64,000 bases of DNA. Source: Polyangia bacterium. GTDB lineage: Bacteria; Myxococcota_A; Polyangia; Nannocystales; Nannocystaceae. Below the pieces are notes generated by a model. The model made no database searches. It was not told the DNA's origin and worked only from the letters and a program-made list of their open reading frames with translations. Position 1 is the stretch's first letter; every line of letters begins with the position of its first letter. The translations under genes and the position numbers were made by a program. Of this stretch, positions 37,332 to 46,457 are shown piece by piece. The stretch lies in assembly GCA_030424595.1 (NCBI GenBank), contig JAUHWG010000002.1, forward strand, positions 429,934 to 493,933, in the 5' to 3' direction.

Positions 37332-37553
37332 GCGCGCGCTGAGGCGTCGCGCTCGGCTTCGCACGTCCAGCCGTCGACGCCGCGTCGCGAGGCCCGGCAA
37401 GGGCGGTGAACTGGCCTACAAACGCATCTCGCGGACCTGTTGAAGCGGTTGGCGCACCTCGTGGAGCGTCCATGCGCCGTCAGCGCTTCACCTCCATGAG
37501 CCTCCGAGTACCCGGCGCCTTGCCCAAATTCCCGGCTTGAACTTCTTAACCGC
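37038..37553 (+). mobile_element. IS91-like element 3' part, first of two 516-bp direct copies
   Basis: This block, from the last third of the transposase gene through ~220 bp of downstream non-coding DNA to CTTCTTAACCGC, is repeated at 41010-41525 with only a few substitutions. Both copies end at the same base, which marks the 3' terminus of the element. Confidence 0.88.
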
Positions 37554-37682
37554 TGAGCTTCGCCGACTATGTATAATCATTCGGATGCGCCGCTCGCCGC
37601 CGAGAGGCAGTCTCCCCTGCGGGGATGCTCCTCGCCACGCTCATCCGCGGCGGCTGTCCCGGCAAGTTCGCTCACCCAGGCA

Positions 37683-38621
37683 TCAGGGTTGGGGAGCGCG
37701 GCATATACCGATAAAGTTGACCCCGGGCCCCTGCCAATCTTCGTACCAGGGGGCGCACTCGAGCGCGTCTGGGCAGGAAGGCTCGTTAATGTCACACCAG
37801 GGGGTGCAACATCCCGCGGCCTCGCACCCAGTCACCTGCCGAGAGCTGAGACAGTGGAGTCCTGGATCGCAGTGAGTTGGCAGCTCACAGGGCTCCAAGT
37901 AGGCGCCCAGCTCTCTGCTGGCGTCCCGCAGGCAGACGAAGTCCTCGCCGCTCGGAACACACGTGTGGTCGCCTGGACAGTCCTGGATGAGAGGGTCGCA
38001 GGACAAGGCGCAGATCCCGAGCGCACACTCCTGGCACCAGTCACAGCTGAACCCCGGGAAGCACCAGGGGTCGTCTAAGGGGCAGACGGGGAGGCAGACC
38101 CCGTCCCAACAGATCGCCTGGTCGCCGCAATTGTCCGCTCCGCCGTAGGGGACGCCGCTCCCTTCGCAGGGCTCGCCCACATCGTCGGGCGCCGGGTCGA
38201 TGTCGAAGCAGGCGGTCTGGCTGAGTTCGTCATCAAAGGAGCACTTCTGGCCCTCGGGGCAGAGCTCGTCTTGATAGTCGCACTTCGCTGGGGGCGACGG
38301 CAGATCGGGGTCGCAGCTGACATCGTCGCAGTCGGTGTCGTCGGTCTCGCTGCCCCTTGTGTCGTCGGAGTCTTGGGTACCCTGTGTCGACTGGGCGCCG
38401 GTACTCCCGGCGCCCGTCGTCTGGCCGGAGGTCGACGTCTGGCCGTCGGTCGCGGAGCTCCCCCCGCCGCTGGCCGTGGTCGACGATGCGGTCGTGATCC
38501 CAGTCTCGAGCTCGCCGCCGCTACAGGCGAGCGGGGCGACGAAGGCCCATGCCAGCGCGCAGGTGAGCGAGCGCGAGGGGCGGGTCTTCGCGGTCGCGGG
38601 CTTGTGTAGCTCTCGGCCCAT
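37683..38621 (-). CDS. Cys-rich secreted lipoprotein
   Basis: 312 residues from the ATG at 38621, with GGAGAGAAG upstream. The signal peptide ends in LACSG (lipobox Cys about residue 27). A Ser/Thr/Gly linker runs to about residue 75. The rest holds about 35 cysteines in EGF-like spacing (CPEGQKCSFDDELSQTACFD, CPLDDPWCFPGFSCDWCQEC, GCCTPWCDINEPSCPDALEC) and ends GICRAPQP. The disulphide-rich domain is likely surface exposed, and the function is unknown. The gene sits inside the 3.5-kb cargo flanked by the 516-bp direct repeats. The remnant at 2941-3153 is a paralogue. Confidence 0.85.
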   Translation of the reverse strand: MGRELHKPATAKTRPSRSLTCALAWAFVAPLACSGGELETGITTASSTTASGGGSSATDGQTSTSGQTTGAGSTGAQSTQGTQDSDDTRGSETDDTDCDDVSCDPDLPSPPAKCDYQDELCPEGQKCSFDDELSQTACFDIDPAPDDVGEPCEGSGVPYGGADNCGDQAICWDGVCLPVCPLDDPWCFPGFSCDWCQECALGICALSCDPLIQDCPGDHTCVPSGEDFVCLRDASRELGAYLEPCELPTHCDPGLHCLSSRQVTGCEAAGCCTPWCDINEPSCPDALECAPWYEDWQGPGVNFIGICRAPQP

Positions 38622-38850
38622 GGTCTTCTTCTCTCCGTGATGACGCGGGTCGGGCGGTCGGGCGCGCCCGCGAAGGGTGGGTTGTGCCGCGAATCGTGGC
38701 ATCCCCCGAGGGTGGACGCAGTCTATCGTGCAGCGACGACGCGCTCCACTATAGACCCTGCGCAGATACGGTCAATGTCGAGATAACGCTGGGCTTCGGG
38801 GCCGAGAATAGGCTCCATGCCCAACGGCGTCGACAGGTCTATCGCGCCGC

Positions 38851-40332
38851 TCAGCGGATGCACAGCGGCGGCTCCGGTGGGGGAGCGCCGCGAGCGAGCG
38901 CCTCCCGGTCCTGGGCCAGCCCTGGCGCGCGAGGATCCTCTGCGAAGCGGGAGAGGAAGGAGTCGTATGCGCGCCGCGCTCGCCCCTGGAGCGGCCTGCT
39001 CTGCTCCTCGATCCCTCGCGCGTGCCACTCTCTCGCGCTCGCAGCCAGGAGCTTCGCGGCCTGATCGCGACAGCCGCGGAGGACGGGCGCCGTCTCGTCG
39101 CGCCGCCCCAGCGCGTCGACGGTCGCCAGCAGCTCTTGGATCGCGGCCCACGACTCAGCGTGTTCGTCGCGGACAAAGGAGTGAAGAACGATCTGGACCC
39201 GCCAGCGACACACCTCCGGGTCCACGGGGAACGCGGTGGCGAGCTGCTCGAGGACCGAGGTCGCGGCGTCGGGCCGATCCAGCGCGAGGTAGTTCGACGC
39301 GAGGAGCTCGCCCATTCGCCGGGTCATGTCCTCGTCGTGCCCGGGGCCAGCGCCCCAAAGCCGCAGGTTGTCGAGGGCACCGCTGGGCGGTCGCGCGGCT
39401 GCGTACGCGCGCGCGAGGTCGCGGCGAGCGTCGCGGCGGAGCTGAAGGACCATCCATCCTTGAGGGCTGAGACGCCGTGACTCCGCGATCGCCACGACGA
39501 AGGCGCGGACGCTCGCCTCGGGATCGGGGCCGACCTCCCCTTCGCTCGCCATGAGCGCATGCGCGAGCCGGACATAGGCGAGGGTCCGGACCGGACCGGG
39601 TCGCTCGCGAGTGAGCTGGAGAAAGCGCCCGCGAGCCGCGATGACCCGTCCCTCCTCGAGATCTCGGTCGCCGGTGAGGAGGAGCGCGAGGGGCCACGCC
39701 TCGGAGCCTCGATATTCGCTGACGAGCCGCTGCAATGCGACCTGCGCCTCGTCATCACGACCGAGCCGCCGGTCCGCGAGCCCGAGCTCGAGGAGCGCTT
39801 CGCTCGCGAGCGCGGCGGCGAGGCCTCGCACGTCGGTCGCTCGCTCGAGGGCTGCGACAATCTGCACGTCGGTCGCACGAACGGCCCGCGCCAGCCCAAC
39901 CTGCAGATCCTTGAACGCCTGCGCGGAGGCCCTGTTGCCGCGATCCATGGCGTCGTAGATCGTCTTGTAAAGATCGCCGTGCCAGAGCCGAAGGTACTCG
40001 CGGGTCTGCAGGAGCGCGAAGGCGTAGACGATCTCATGACCCGCGAGAGACAGAGGTCCAGCAGCGAGGGCCCTGCCCCGCGCCTCACGGAGCATCCGCA
40101 AATGCTCGCCAGGAGGGACCGGGGGGCGACGCGATCGCAACTCCCACGACTCCACCGTCGGCAGCTCCCGTGCTGCCTCTCGCTCGCTCTGTCCTTTGGC
40201 GCGCTCGTAGAGTTCACGCAAGCTCGGGCTACACCAGGACGCCTGCGCCCTTGGCAGCCATAGGGCTGTCGCGAGCGCCGCGGCGACCGCGAGCGACCGC
40301 GCACAGGCCCGACCCCACATCATGACCGTCAT
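38851..40332 (-). CDS. Exported TPR-like repeat protein
   Basis: 493 residues with a cleavable-looking signal peptide (ALATALWLPRAQA then SW). The mature protein is nearly all helical with TPR-like pairs, for example LASEALLELGLADRRLGRDDEAQVALQRLV (in pieces), RTLAYVRLAHALMA and DAATSVLEQLATAFPVDPEV. There is no enzyme motif. The start at 40332 overlaps the stop of the small upstream gene in an ATGA, so the two are translationally coupled. It lies in the cargo between the IS91-like repeats. Probably a periplasmic scaffold; the partner is unknown. Confidence 0.78.
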   Translation of the reverse strand: MTVMMWGRACARSLAVAAALATALWLPRAQASWCSPSLRELYERAKGQSEREAARELPTVESWELRSRRPPVPPGEHLRMLREARGRALAAGPLSLAGHEIVYAFALLQTREYLRLWHGDLYKTIYDAMDRGNRASAQAFKDLQVGLARAVRATDVQIVAALERATDVRGLAAALASEALLELGLADRRLGRDDEAQVALQRLVSEYRGSEAWPLALLLTGDRDLEEGRVIAARGRFLQLTRERPGPVRTLAYVRLAHALMASEGEVGPDPEASVRAFVVAIAESRRLSPQGWMVLQLRRDARRDLARAYAAARPPSGALDNLRLWGAGPGHDEDMTRRMGELLASNYLALDRPDAATSVLEQLATAFPVDPEVCRWRVQIVLHSFVRDEHAESWAAIQELLATVDALGRRDETAPVLRGCRDQAAKLLAASAREWHARGIEEQSRPLQGRARRAYDSFLSRFAEDPRAPGLAQDREALARGAPPPEPPLCIR

Positions 40333-40565
40333 GGGGGGATCGATCCTCGGGGCGGGGCGAAGAGGCGCTTGAGACCGCCGAAGTGGTCCAAGCCGTCGCT
40401 GTCGCGAAATGACGCCCGACCCACGGCATCGGCGAGGGTCTCCATAGACCGGGACTTGGTGCCCATCGTCTTGACGGTCGACTCGCTCTCCGAGCCGATC
40501 ACAACGAGCGCCCGCTCGGCGAACGTGTAGACGCACGGGTGAGGGCGAGGCAGCGAGAAGCTCAT
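40329..40565 (-). CDS. Small protein of unknown function coupled to the TPR gene
   Basis: 78 residues from an ATG with a GGAG site. It has no signal peptide or membrane helix; the first half is beta-like (HPCVYTFAERALVVIGSES) and the second is polar. Its stop codon overlaps the start of the TPR-like gene (ATGA), the main support for it being real. I do not recognise the family. Confidence 0.6.
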   Translation of the reverse strand: MSFSLPRPHPCVYTFAERALVVIGSESESTVKTMGTKSRSMETLADAVGRASFRDSDGLDHFGGLKRLFAPPRGSIPP

Positions 40566-41009
40566 GGTCTGCTCCAGGTCTTAGAGGTGGAGCTGCGAGC
40601 GATCGGACATCAGGCGCACGTCGCTCGCCGTTGGCCGAGAATAGCGGATCGCCGATCCTTGTCCCAGCCGCGCAGCACCGCCGTGGGCGCAGTATCGCGG
40701 GGTACCTCGGGCGGACGAGCGTCTGCTCGACGGCTTGCCATGCCCCGGCGCACGGCGTCATCACGACCCTTCGAGGTGATGCTCCGCGACGCTGCCGACC
40801 GGCGCAGAGACGGCGTGGCAGCCCCGGGAGCGATGACACCGCGCGGGAGCAGCCACGGGGCGATCTGCCGCCGATGAGGGCACCCGCGCAAGTTCGAGCC
40901 TCGCCTCGAGATCATCCAGCGTCGGCTCGATCCTAGGTCGCGGGGGTCAAGCCCGGTCGCAGGTCACGATCGCGTCTCGCAGCTCGTAGCTCATCAGCAT
41001 CGACGACCA
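40566..41009. other. Intergenic region upstream of the second IS91-like copy
   Basis: About 445 bp without a credible gene. Frames on both strands are shadows. It joins the small gene's promoter region to the left edge of the 516-bp repeat at 41010. Confidence 0.4.
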
Positions 41010-41525
41010 GCTCGGGTCATCCCGTCCTCGCCGCAGCCGCTCGCGCCGATGCAGCTCTCCCTGCTCTTTCGGACAGCTCTCCCCGAGGAGCTCCGCGAGG
41101 CGACCATGACACCGCGCCGCATCGGCTGGGCACACCTCCTCGCGCGGGTATTCGCCGTCGACGTCACGGTCTGCTCGAAGTGCGGCGGGCGGATGAAGAT
41201 CCTCGAGGTCGTCACCGATCCCGGCGCCATCGCCGAACTCCTGCACGGCGCCCGCGCGCCGCCACGACCCTGTCCTCCTGGGCAGTTGGGGTTGTTCGCG
41301 TAAGCGCGCGCCGAGGCGTCGCGCTCGGCTTCGCGCGTCCAGCCGTCGACGTCGCGTCGCGAGGCCCGGCAAGGGCGGTGAGTTGGCCTACAAACGCATC
41401 TCGCGGACCTGTTGAAGCGGTTGGCGCACCTCGTGGAGCGTCCATGCGCCGTCAGCGCTTCACCTCCATGAGCCTCCGAGTACCCGGCGGCTTGCCCAAA
41501 TTCCCGGCTTGAACTTCTTAACCGC
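41010..41525 (+). mobile_element. IS91-like element 3' part, second 516-bp direct copy (with transposase fragment)
   Basis: Same block as 37038-37553. It contains the last ~90 codons of the transposase (MQLSLLFRTALPEELREATM ... CSKCGGRMKILEVVTDPG ... LLHGARA), ending at 41303, and the same 3' non-coding tail. It abuts a decayed coding region on its right, so the element end interrupts a gene. Confidence 0.88.
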
Positions 41526-41970
41526 AAACTCACTGAGTGAAGACGGCTTTCTTCAGTACTATAAGGATATCGACACAGGTGAAGTGCCAGCTTACACGAA
41601 CTTCGTGGCGGATGGTTCCGGGGTCTCGACTCTCGGAGGCTTGGCCAGTGAGACGCTGGGGGGACGAAATCGCTGGGTGGATGAGATGTGTCCGATCGAC
41701 TGGGACGTCACGCATGTCAGCTCCGAGATCGACTGGATGAGGTTCTTCTGGTATATCCTTACACATGAGGGAGACGGGCCCACATTCCGACAGATCCTTG
41801 AATGGTTCAACTTCGCGAACGATAGCCCCAGTTTCTATGTGCTCGACAAGTCCGATGTGTACATACCGCTCTTGTGGGCAGCAGAGGACTCGGACATGGA
41901 ACCCTTTCTGAATCGGATTGAAGCCGCAAACTGCGCACATGGAGCATTTCACGGTGGCACGTGTAACTAA
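41526..41970 (+). pseudogene. 5'-truncated protein fragment, low GC
   Basis: The frame has no start of its own; the only ATG lies in the tail of the IS91-like element. It encodes FFWYILTHEGDGPTF, ILEWFNFANDSPSF and SDVYIPLLWAAED, ending CAHGAFHGGTCN. The sequence is clearly protein-like with lower GC than most of the window. I do not recognise the family. The 5' end was lost at the element boundary 41525. The stop overlaps the beginning of the next gene. Confidence 0.6.
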
Positions 41971-42793
41971 GCTCACCTCTCGGCTTTCCTGCCTGGCGAT
42001 ATTTGTCGCTGCATGCATCCCAACAAAGGGAGAATCAACCTCCGCGTCCCAGGGAGGAAGCACGGGGAACACATCGACGGTGTCGACCACGGGGACGGAT
42101 GTATGTAGTGGGGTATACGATGGTGATCTATTGGTCGCAGAGTCGACTGATATCGACACCTTGGTGGGAATCGGCTCAGTTACGGGCAACCTGCAAATCT
42201 ACATGAAGGGGAAGGAGGTCGAGGACCTCTCATTCTTGGCGTGCCTACAGTCAGTTGGTGGGGATATTGCAATCTCGCGTAATGACAATCTGGTATCAAC
42301 AGCCGGCCCCACAATGCTGTCCTCCTATGGCTCGCTGATGATTTCAAGGAATCCGCAACTGCGGGAAGTCTCGGGGTTCGGAGGCTCACCGAAGATCGCG
42401 GATTTGTGGCTGTACGACAACCCCCTCCTTGAGAATGTTCAACTTGCGGGAGCTGAGGAGATTGGGTTGATGAGAATAGGTCAGTGCAATGGTGATAAGC
42501 CGTGGGCGCACCACCTCGCCCTTGAAGCCCTTGAAGGCTTCTCGAACCTTAAGGGTGTTGACACCGTATTCGTGGAGGGTAATGAGTCACTTGTATCCCT
42601 GGGCTTCCTTGAGTCGATAGTGGAGAATGGTGGAACACCTCCGCGGGCGGCAGTTGTTCGTCGAAATCCAAAATTGTCTCAAGCTGAGGTTGTGAGTCAA
42701 CTGAGTGCACTCGGGGTCGAGATCGTTGACGTCTGCGGCAACGCCGGCTGGATAGGTGAGGAGGACGAATGTATCTGCATTATCGGGGAGTAG
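41939..42793 (+). CDS. Putative lipoprotein with receptor-L/leucine-rich-like repeats
   Basis: 284 residues. Signal peptide with lipobox IFVAAC (Cys about residue 20), short Ser/Thr linker, then repeats of the receptor-L type: IGSVTGNLQIYM, LSFLACLQSVGGDIAIS, SYGSLMISRNPQLREVSGF and KIADLWLYDNPLLENVQLAG. The C-terminus has CGNAGWIGEEDECICI. A binding role at the surface is likely. The ATG at 41939 overlaps the preceding fragment, and GTG at 41954 is an alternative. GC content is low, like its neighbours, which fits horizontal transfer. Confidence 0.75.
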   Translation: MEHFTVARVTKLTSRLSCLAIFVAACIPTKGESTSASQGGSTGNTSTVSTTGTDVCSGVYDGDLLVAESTDIDTLVGIGSVTGNLQIYMKGKEVEDLSFLACLQSVGGDIAISRNDNLVSTAGPTMLSSYGSLMISRNPQLREVSGFGGSPKIADLWLYDNPLLENVQLAGAEEIGLMRIGQCNGDKPWAHHLALEALEGFSNLKGVDTVFVEGNESLVSLGFLESIVENGGTPPRAAVVRRNPKLSQAEVVSQLSALGVEIVDVCGNAGWIGEEDECICIIGE

Positions 42794-42807
42794 TGTCCCG
42801 TTGCCGG

Positions 42808-43077
42808 ATGGGCTGGACGCTGGGCTGCTTGTGTTTGTGCTTGGGATGCCCAAACGTCAACAGTGAGGAGTCTGCTACAGTTGGGGCTACGGTCGCAACG
42901 ACCGATCCCCGCGAGTGGGAGGACGAGACTGAGCAGGGCGAATCGAGCTCGCGGTTAAGCGCTTCCAACTGCGAATCTCGGCGAGGTGGGTCGCACGCGC
43001 TCAGCGGAGGGTTGAGGAGCGCTATTCACAGGCGTATTCGACCGCACTCCCGAGACATCGGACAAACCCGACGGTAG
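42808..43077 (+). pseudogene. Lipoprotein N-terminal remnant
   Basis: MGWTLGCLCLCLGC is a clear signal peptide and lipobox, followed by a short acidic linker (TTDPREWEDETEQGESSS). After about 42950 the frame loses any protein character and runs into an opposite-strand remnant. It starts 15 bp after the previous gene, so it was probably the next gene of that unit. Confidence 0.6.
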
Positions 43078-43326
43078 TGTTGGGGTCGGGTGCCGCCTCG
43101 GGCTCAAGCTCCAACTCACAGGTGTCGATGCCATAGACATTCCAGTCTCGTCCGGTCTCTAGCCTGTAGGCTCTCGTGCAGGCCGTCGACGCGACGTCTG
43201 ACGCTTCCGGATTTGGCAGACAGCCCGCGACGCTGTAGAGCGAGTGCGTCGGCCCCCTGAACCACGAAAGGTGACGAGGAGGTGTACCACCACCGTCCTC
43301 GTCGGGTCCGAGAACGACGGCGGGCT
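43022..43326 (-). pseudogene. 3' remnant of a secreted protein gene
   Basis: The minus-strand frame reads AVVLGPDEDGG, HLSWFRGPTHSLYSVAGCLP, STACTRAYRLETGRDWNVYG, IDTCELELEPEA and ends CLGSAVEYACE at a TAG (43024-43022). It has no start: its upstream end is exactly the border of the 106-bp glycosyltransferase copy at 43327. It is the terminal ~100 residues of a Cys-containing protein cut by that insertion. Confidence 0.65.
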
Positions 43327-43432
43327 TCCTCCGCGCCTACGATCGCCTCGCCGCGACCGTCACGCCGACGCCTGCGCTGGTCTTCGCGGGCACCGGACCG
43401 GACAAGGCGGCGGTCGAGGCCGCGGCCCAGCG
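43327..43432 (+). repeat. Perfect 106-bp copy of an internal glycosyltransferase segment
   Basis: Identical base for base, by eye, to 33898-34003 inside the GT4 gene, in the same orientation. It is bordered on the left by the minus-strand gene remnant and on the right by half of the inverted-repeat element. Confidence 0.95.
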
Positions 43433-43506
43433 GCGTTTTGTCAAAGCCAAGAGGACCAACGATTGCGGCGCGAGAGCACATGGGACTTTCACCACAGCCT
43501 CCTAAG
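43433..43506. repeat. Right half of the inverted-repeat element
   Basis: It matches the right half of the element family (GGCGTTTTGTC, GCCAAGAGGACCAACGATT, then the GCGAGAGC...GGGACTTTCACCAC arm ending CCTAAG). The left half is replaced by the 106-bp glycosyltransferase piece. Confidence 0.8.
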
Positions 43507-43542
43507 AGCGTCGCAGCTCCTCACCTGCGCCAAAGAAGAAGA

Positions 43543-45249
43543 TCATAGCCCTGGCGCAGGGGTCTGTTCCTCTACTCGAAATTCCATCTCGATGCGTCGA
43601 TTGCGAGCACGCGCCTCGGCCGAGTCACCATCATCATCCGGGCTCTCCGCCCCCAAGCCCTCGACCAAAATCCTCTCGGGAGAGACTCCACGCTGGACAA
43701 GAAGAGCCCGCGCCCTCTTTGCCCGCAAAAGCGAGAGCGCCGCTCGCCCTCGCTTTGACGGGACCTCAAGATTGTCGCAGTGCCCTATAATTGTCAGTCG
43801 GAGCTCGGGGATTTCGTTGAGATACCCCAACATGTCATCGAGGGCTGACTCAAATTCGGGCCCCAGGTCCGCCTCACCAGGCCCGTACGCCGAGACGATC
43901 CCACGCTCGGGGCTGTCTATCAATCGCCACGCAGGGGCTCCAGAGCACGCCCTCGAGTGGACACCCTCCCGGGCCCCAGGTCCGTGGAGAAGGCCAAGAG
44001 GCGGGCTTCTGTCCATCCCATCGGACTCCTCGCGAAGCATGCGAATGATCGACCACTCGAGGCTCTCGTGGACCCGGCAATCAGAGGGGTGCACCTCCCC
44101 CTCCATCGAGACATCGCCCCAGACAGCTCGCATACGAACATCGCCGCCCGTCATCGCTGAAATCCAACGAACCCACGCTTCGTCGATGACGTAGGGCGCC
44201 CGGCCCATGACGGGGTGGACACGGACTCCGGCCCGTCGAAGCCGGTCAACCCCGGCGAGGGATGCACCGTCGATGAAGGGCGACCGGCGTGAGAGCAGCA
44301 CGAGGACGTTCGCTTCGTCTGCAGGCCACACGGCTTCGGAGGCCCGGGAGAACGCTACCGCAAGAGCTTCTCTGGGGGCGATGGAGTCCCCGGGCGGGGC
44401 ACCTCGAACCACATGGGCGACCAGGTCGCCGTCCTCGGTGAAGGTGACCGCAGCTCCCGACACATCGAACACCGCGATTCGCGGGACAACACCATGGCTG
44501 CGACGAAGGGCCGAGACTATCGCCGGGAGCGACTCTGCGAGCTGAACCCGCTCCCGCTCGATCTCGGCATCCGCGTCGATGACAAACGCGATGTTCAGCG
44601 ATGGGCGCGCGTCCGGAGCGACGCATTGTCTGGGCAGGGTGACGTCCAGCTCCCGACCCTTAGGGGCCAGGAGAGCCTTCTGGGCTCCACAGCCCTCGAC
44701 AGAGATGGTCGACCCCTCGCGAATTTGCGCCCGATCAAGGACGAGGCGGCCGTCCATTCCGGCCCGCACCTTGCGAACCTCGCCGTCTAGTCCCGTGTAC
44801 GTCGCGGTCGCAGCACGGGCCGGTGCACCGGAGCTGTCGCCCACCGCCAGGACTGCAGGTGCAAATTCAGCGAGGAGTCCCTCTCTTCGCCCTGCGAGGG
44901 CTGAGAGTCGATGGATCTCGCGGGGGTTCTCGGAGTCATCGAATGTGGCGACAAAGACTCGATGGCCCCAGCTGCACCTAGGTCGCACGGGGCCCCCCAC
45001 CCCTCCGATCCATAGCCCCTTCGTAGTCTCACAGATTGGTGTATCTGGGAGTTCATCTGGGCAGCCATCATCGTCAAGGTATCCGTTTCGGGTCTCCGGA
45101 TCATCAGGGCACAGGTCCTCGACGGTTAGGACTCCCTCAAGGTCATCGGCGCAGGGCTTCGGCGCTAGAGGAGGAGGAGGGGCCTGTGTCGCACGACACG
45201 AGCCCACGAGAAGCACGGCGCAGGCGAGAGTCCGTAGGCGGAGGCTCAT
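43543..45249 (-). CDS. OmpA-family lipoprotein with thrombospondin-3-like N-terminus
   Basis: 568 residues. Lipobox LVGSC (Cys about residue 18). Residues about 30-65 resemble a TSP3/calcium repeat (CPDDPETRNGYLDDDGCPD). The middle has a VWA-like stretch (SLNIAFVIDADAEIE, NVLVLLSRRSPFIDG) without a clear complete MIDAS motif. The C-terminal ~110 residues are an OmpA domain (LRLTIIGHCDNLEVPSKRG, LSLLRAKRARALLVQRGV, GLGAESPDDD, ARNRRIEMEF) that binds peptidoglycan. It should tether the outer membrane to the wall and display the VWA-like part. Confidence 0.87.
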   Translation of the reverse strand: MSLRLRTLACAVLLVGSCRATQAPPPPLAPKPCADDLEGVLTVEDLCPDDPETRNGYLDDDGCPDELPDTPICETTKGLWIGGVGGPVRPRCSWGHRVFVATFDDSENPREIHRLSALAGRREGLLAEFAPAVLAVGDSSGAPARAATATYTGLDGEVRKVRAGMDGRLVLDRAQIREGSTISVEGCGAQKALLAPKGRELDVTLPRQCVAPDARPSLNIAFVIDADAEIERERVQLAESLPAIVSALRRSHGVVPRIAVFDVSGAAVTFTEDGDLVAHVVRGAPPGDSIAPREALAVAFSRASEAVWPADEANVLVLLSRRSPFIDGASLAGVDRLRRAGVRVHPVMGRAPYVIDEAWVRWISAMTGGDVRMRAVWGDVSMEGEVHPSDCRVHESLEWSIIRMLREESDGMDRSPPLGLLHGPGAREGVHSRACSGAPAWRLIDSPERGIVSAYGPGEADLGPEFESALDDMLGYLNEIPELRLTIIGHCDNLEVPSKRGRAALSLLRAKRARALLVQRGVSPERILVEGLGAESPDDDGDSAEARARNRRIEMEFRVEEQTPAPGL

Positions 45250-45620
45250 GGCCCAACTCTCATCGCTGAGCGTACAAGCTCGACCGCGGATGAGCTCGCT
45301 GCCTCGCTTGTCTGTGCAGCAAGGCGGACATTCTCCTCAAGGGACATAGGATTGACCTTCGCTCAGGACGTGCTCATTCGCGATATCACCGCCTCCAACA
45401 AAGATCAAAGTGCCCCCTATTGTTTGTGTGAGCCAGGCTCGATCGTGACCACTTCCCGTGGCGTGAGCAGTTTCAGCCGGGGGATCCGGGCGAGGCTGCT
45501 AGGAGGAGAAAGCGCGAGCGCCGCGAGACTGCCAGAGCGCACGTTCGCGGAGTTCACGGCTTGTGCGGTCGAGAGCCGTGTTTCCACCGCGGCGCCGCTT
45601 CATGCATCCTGCAACGACGC
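45250..45620. other. Intergenic region, no gene seen
   Basis: About 370 bp between divergent genes. It probably holds both promoters. Nothing else is recognisable. Confidence 0.4.
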
Positions 45621-45950
45621 ATGAGACTGAGCAGCAGCTTCTCCGGGGCCCTCCGCACCTTCGCCTACTTCATGGCCAGCGGCACTCAAGACACCCTGAG
45701 CGGGATCGACTACCTCTCCCTGTACGGCGAGGAGCCGAGCGCGATCGAGATGGTCTTCGCGATCTACGCCAACGTGATCGAGCTGGACGAGGCGGGGACC
45801 GTGCTCAACGCCAAGTACGCGGAGAAGCGGGCGACCGACTACCTGCGCTCGTATTGCGACCCGACGTTCGTCGTCGACCCCCCCTACGAGGATTGGGAGA
45901 CGACGCTGCACTCTCCTCCGCCCCTCCGAGACGCCACGCCGCGGGGCTAG
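45621..45950 (+). CDS. Small conserved-looking protein, unknown function
   Basis: 109 residues, soluble, with mixed composition (LRTFAYFMASGTQDTLSGID, EMVFAIYANVIELDEAG, KYAEKRATDYLRSYCDP). The codon use and the aromatic/acidic pattern look genuine. I do not recognise the family with confidence. The C-terminal tail is Pro-rich. It is transcribed alone, upstream of a universal stress protein fragment. Confidence 0.5.
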   Translation: MRLSSSFSGALRTFAYFMASGTQDTLSGIDYLSLYGEEPSAIEMVFAIYANVIELDEAGTVLNAKYAEKRATDYLRSYCDPTFVVDPPYEDWETTLHSPPPLRDATPRG

Positions 45951-46127
45951 CCGTGCGGGCGACCGGAGCTCGCCCGACCCAGCGCCGAGCGACGGACCTT
46001 CGAGCTCTGGCGGAGCCGAGCGGGGCCGACCAAGGCAGGACAGCCCGGAGCTCTTGCCACGGACGAAGGCGGCCGCAGGCCGCGAGTCTCGCCCGGAGCC
46101 GCGCAGGAGACCGCCGCCGACCGGCGG

Positions 46128-46418
46128 ATGATCGGCTTCCTCGATCACCACGGGATCCCCTCGGACGAGGTCGTCGCAGTCAGCATCCGCGGAGATCCAC
46201 ACTCGGAGATCCTTCGCTACGCGGAGCGCCACGCGGTCGGCATGGTCGTCATGGGCACCCACGGGCGCCGCGAGCTCGCCCTGCTCCTCATGGGCAGCGT
46301 CGCTGAGCAGGTCGTCCGCGGATCCACCTGTCCGGTGCTCACCGTGCCAGAGGAGCGCTGGCGCCCGTCGGGCCTGGAGGCCGACCGCCGAGGGCAGCTC
46401 CTGGGCGGCGCGCACTAG
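46128..46418 (+). pseudogene. C-terminal part of a universal stress protein (UspA family)
   Basis: The frame encodes FLDHHGIPSDEVVAVSIRG, EILRYAERHAVGMVVMGTHG, then RRELALLLMGSVAEQVV and CPVLTV: the second half of a Usp domain with the ATP-binding G-2x-G-9x-G(S) pattern. The N-terminal strand/Walker-like part (about 60 residues) is not found in frame upstream, so the gene is 5'-truncated. A short functional protein from the ATG at 46128 cannot be excluded. Confidence 0.6.
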
Positions 46419-46457
46419 GAAAACCTGTCCCTAGAACCAGTGCTAGGCTCGCCGCCC

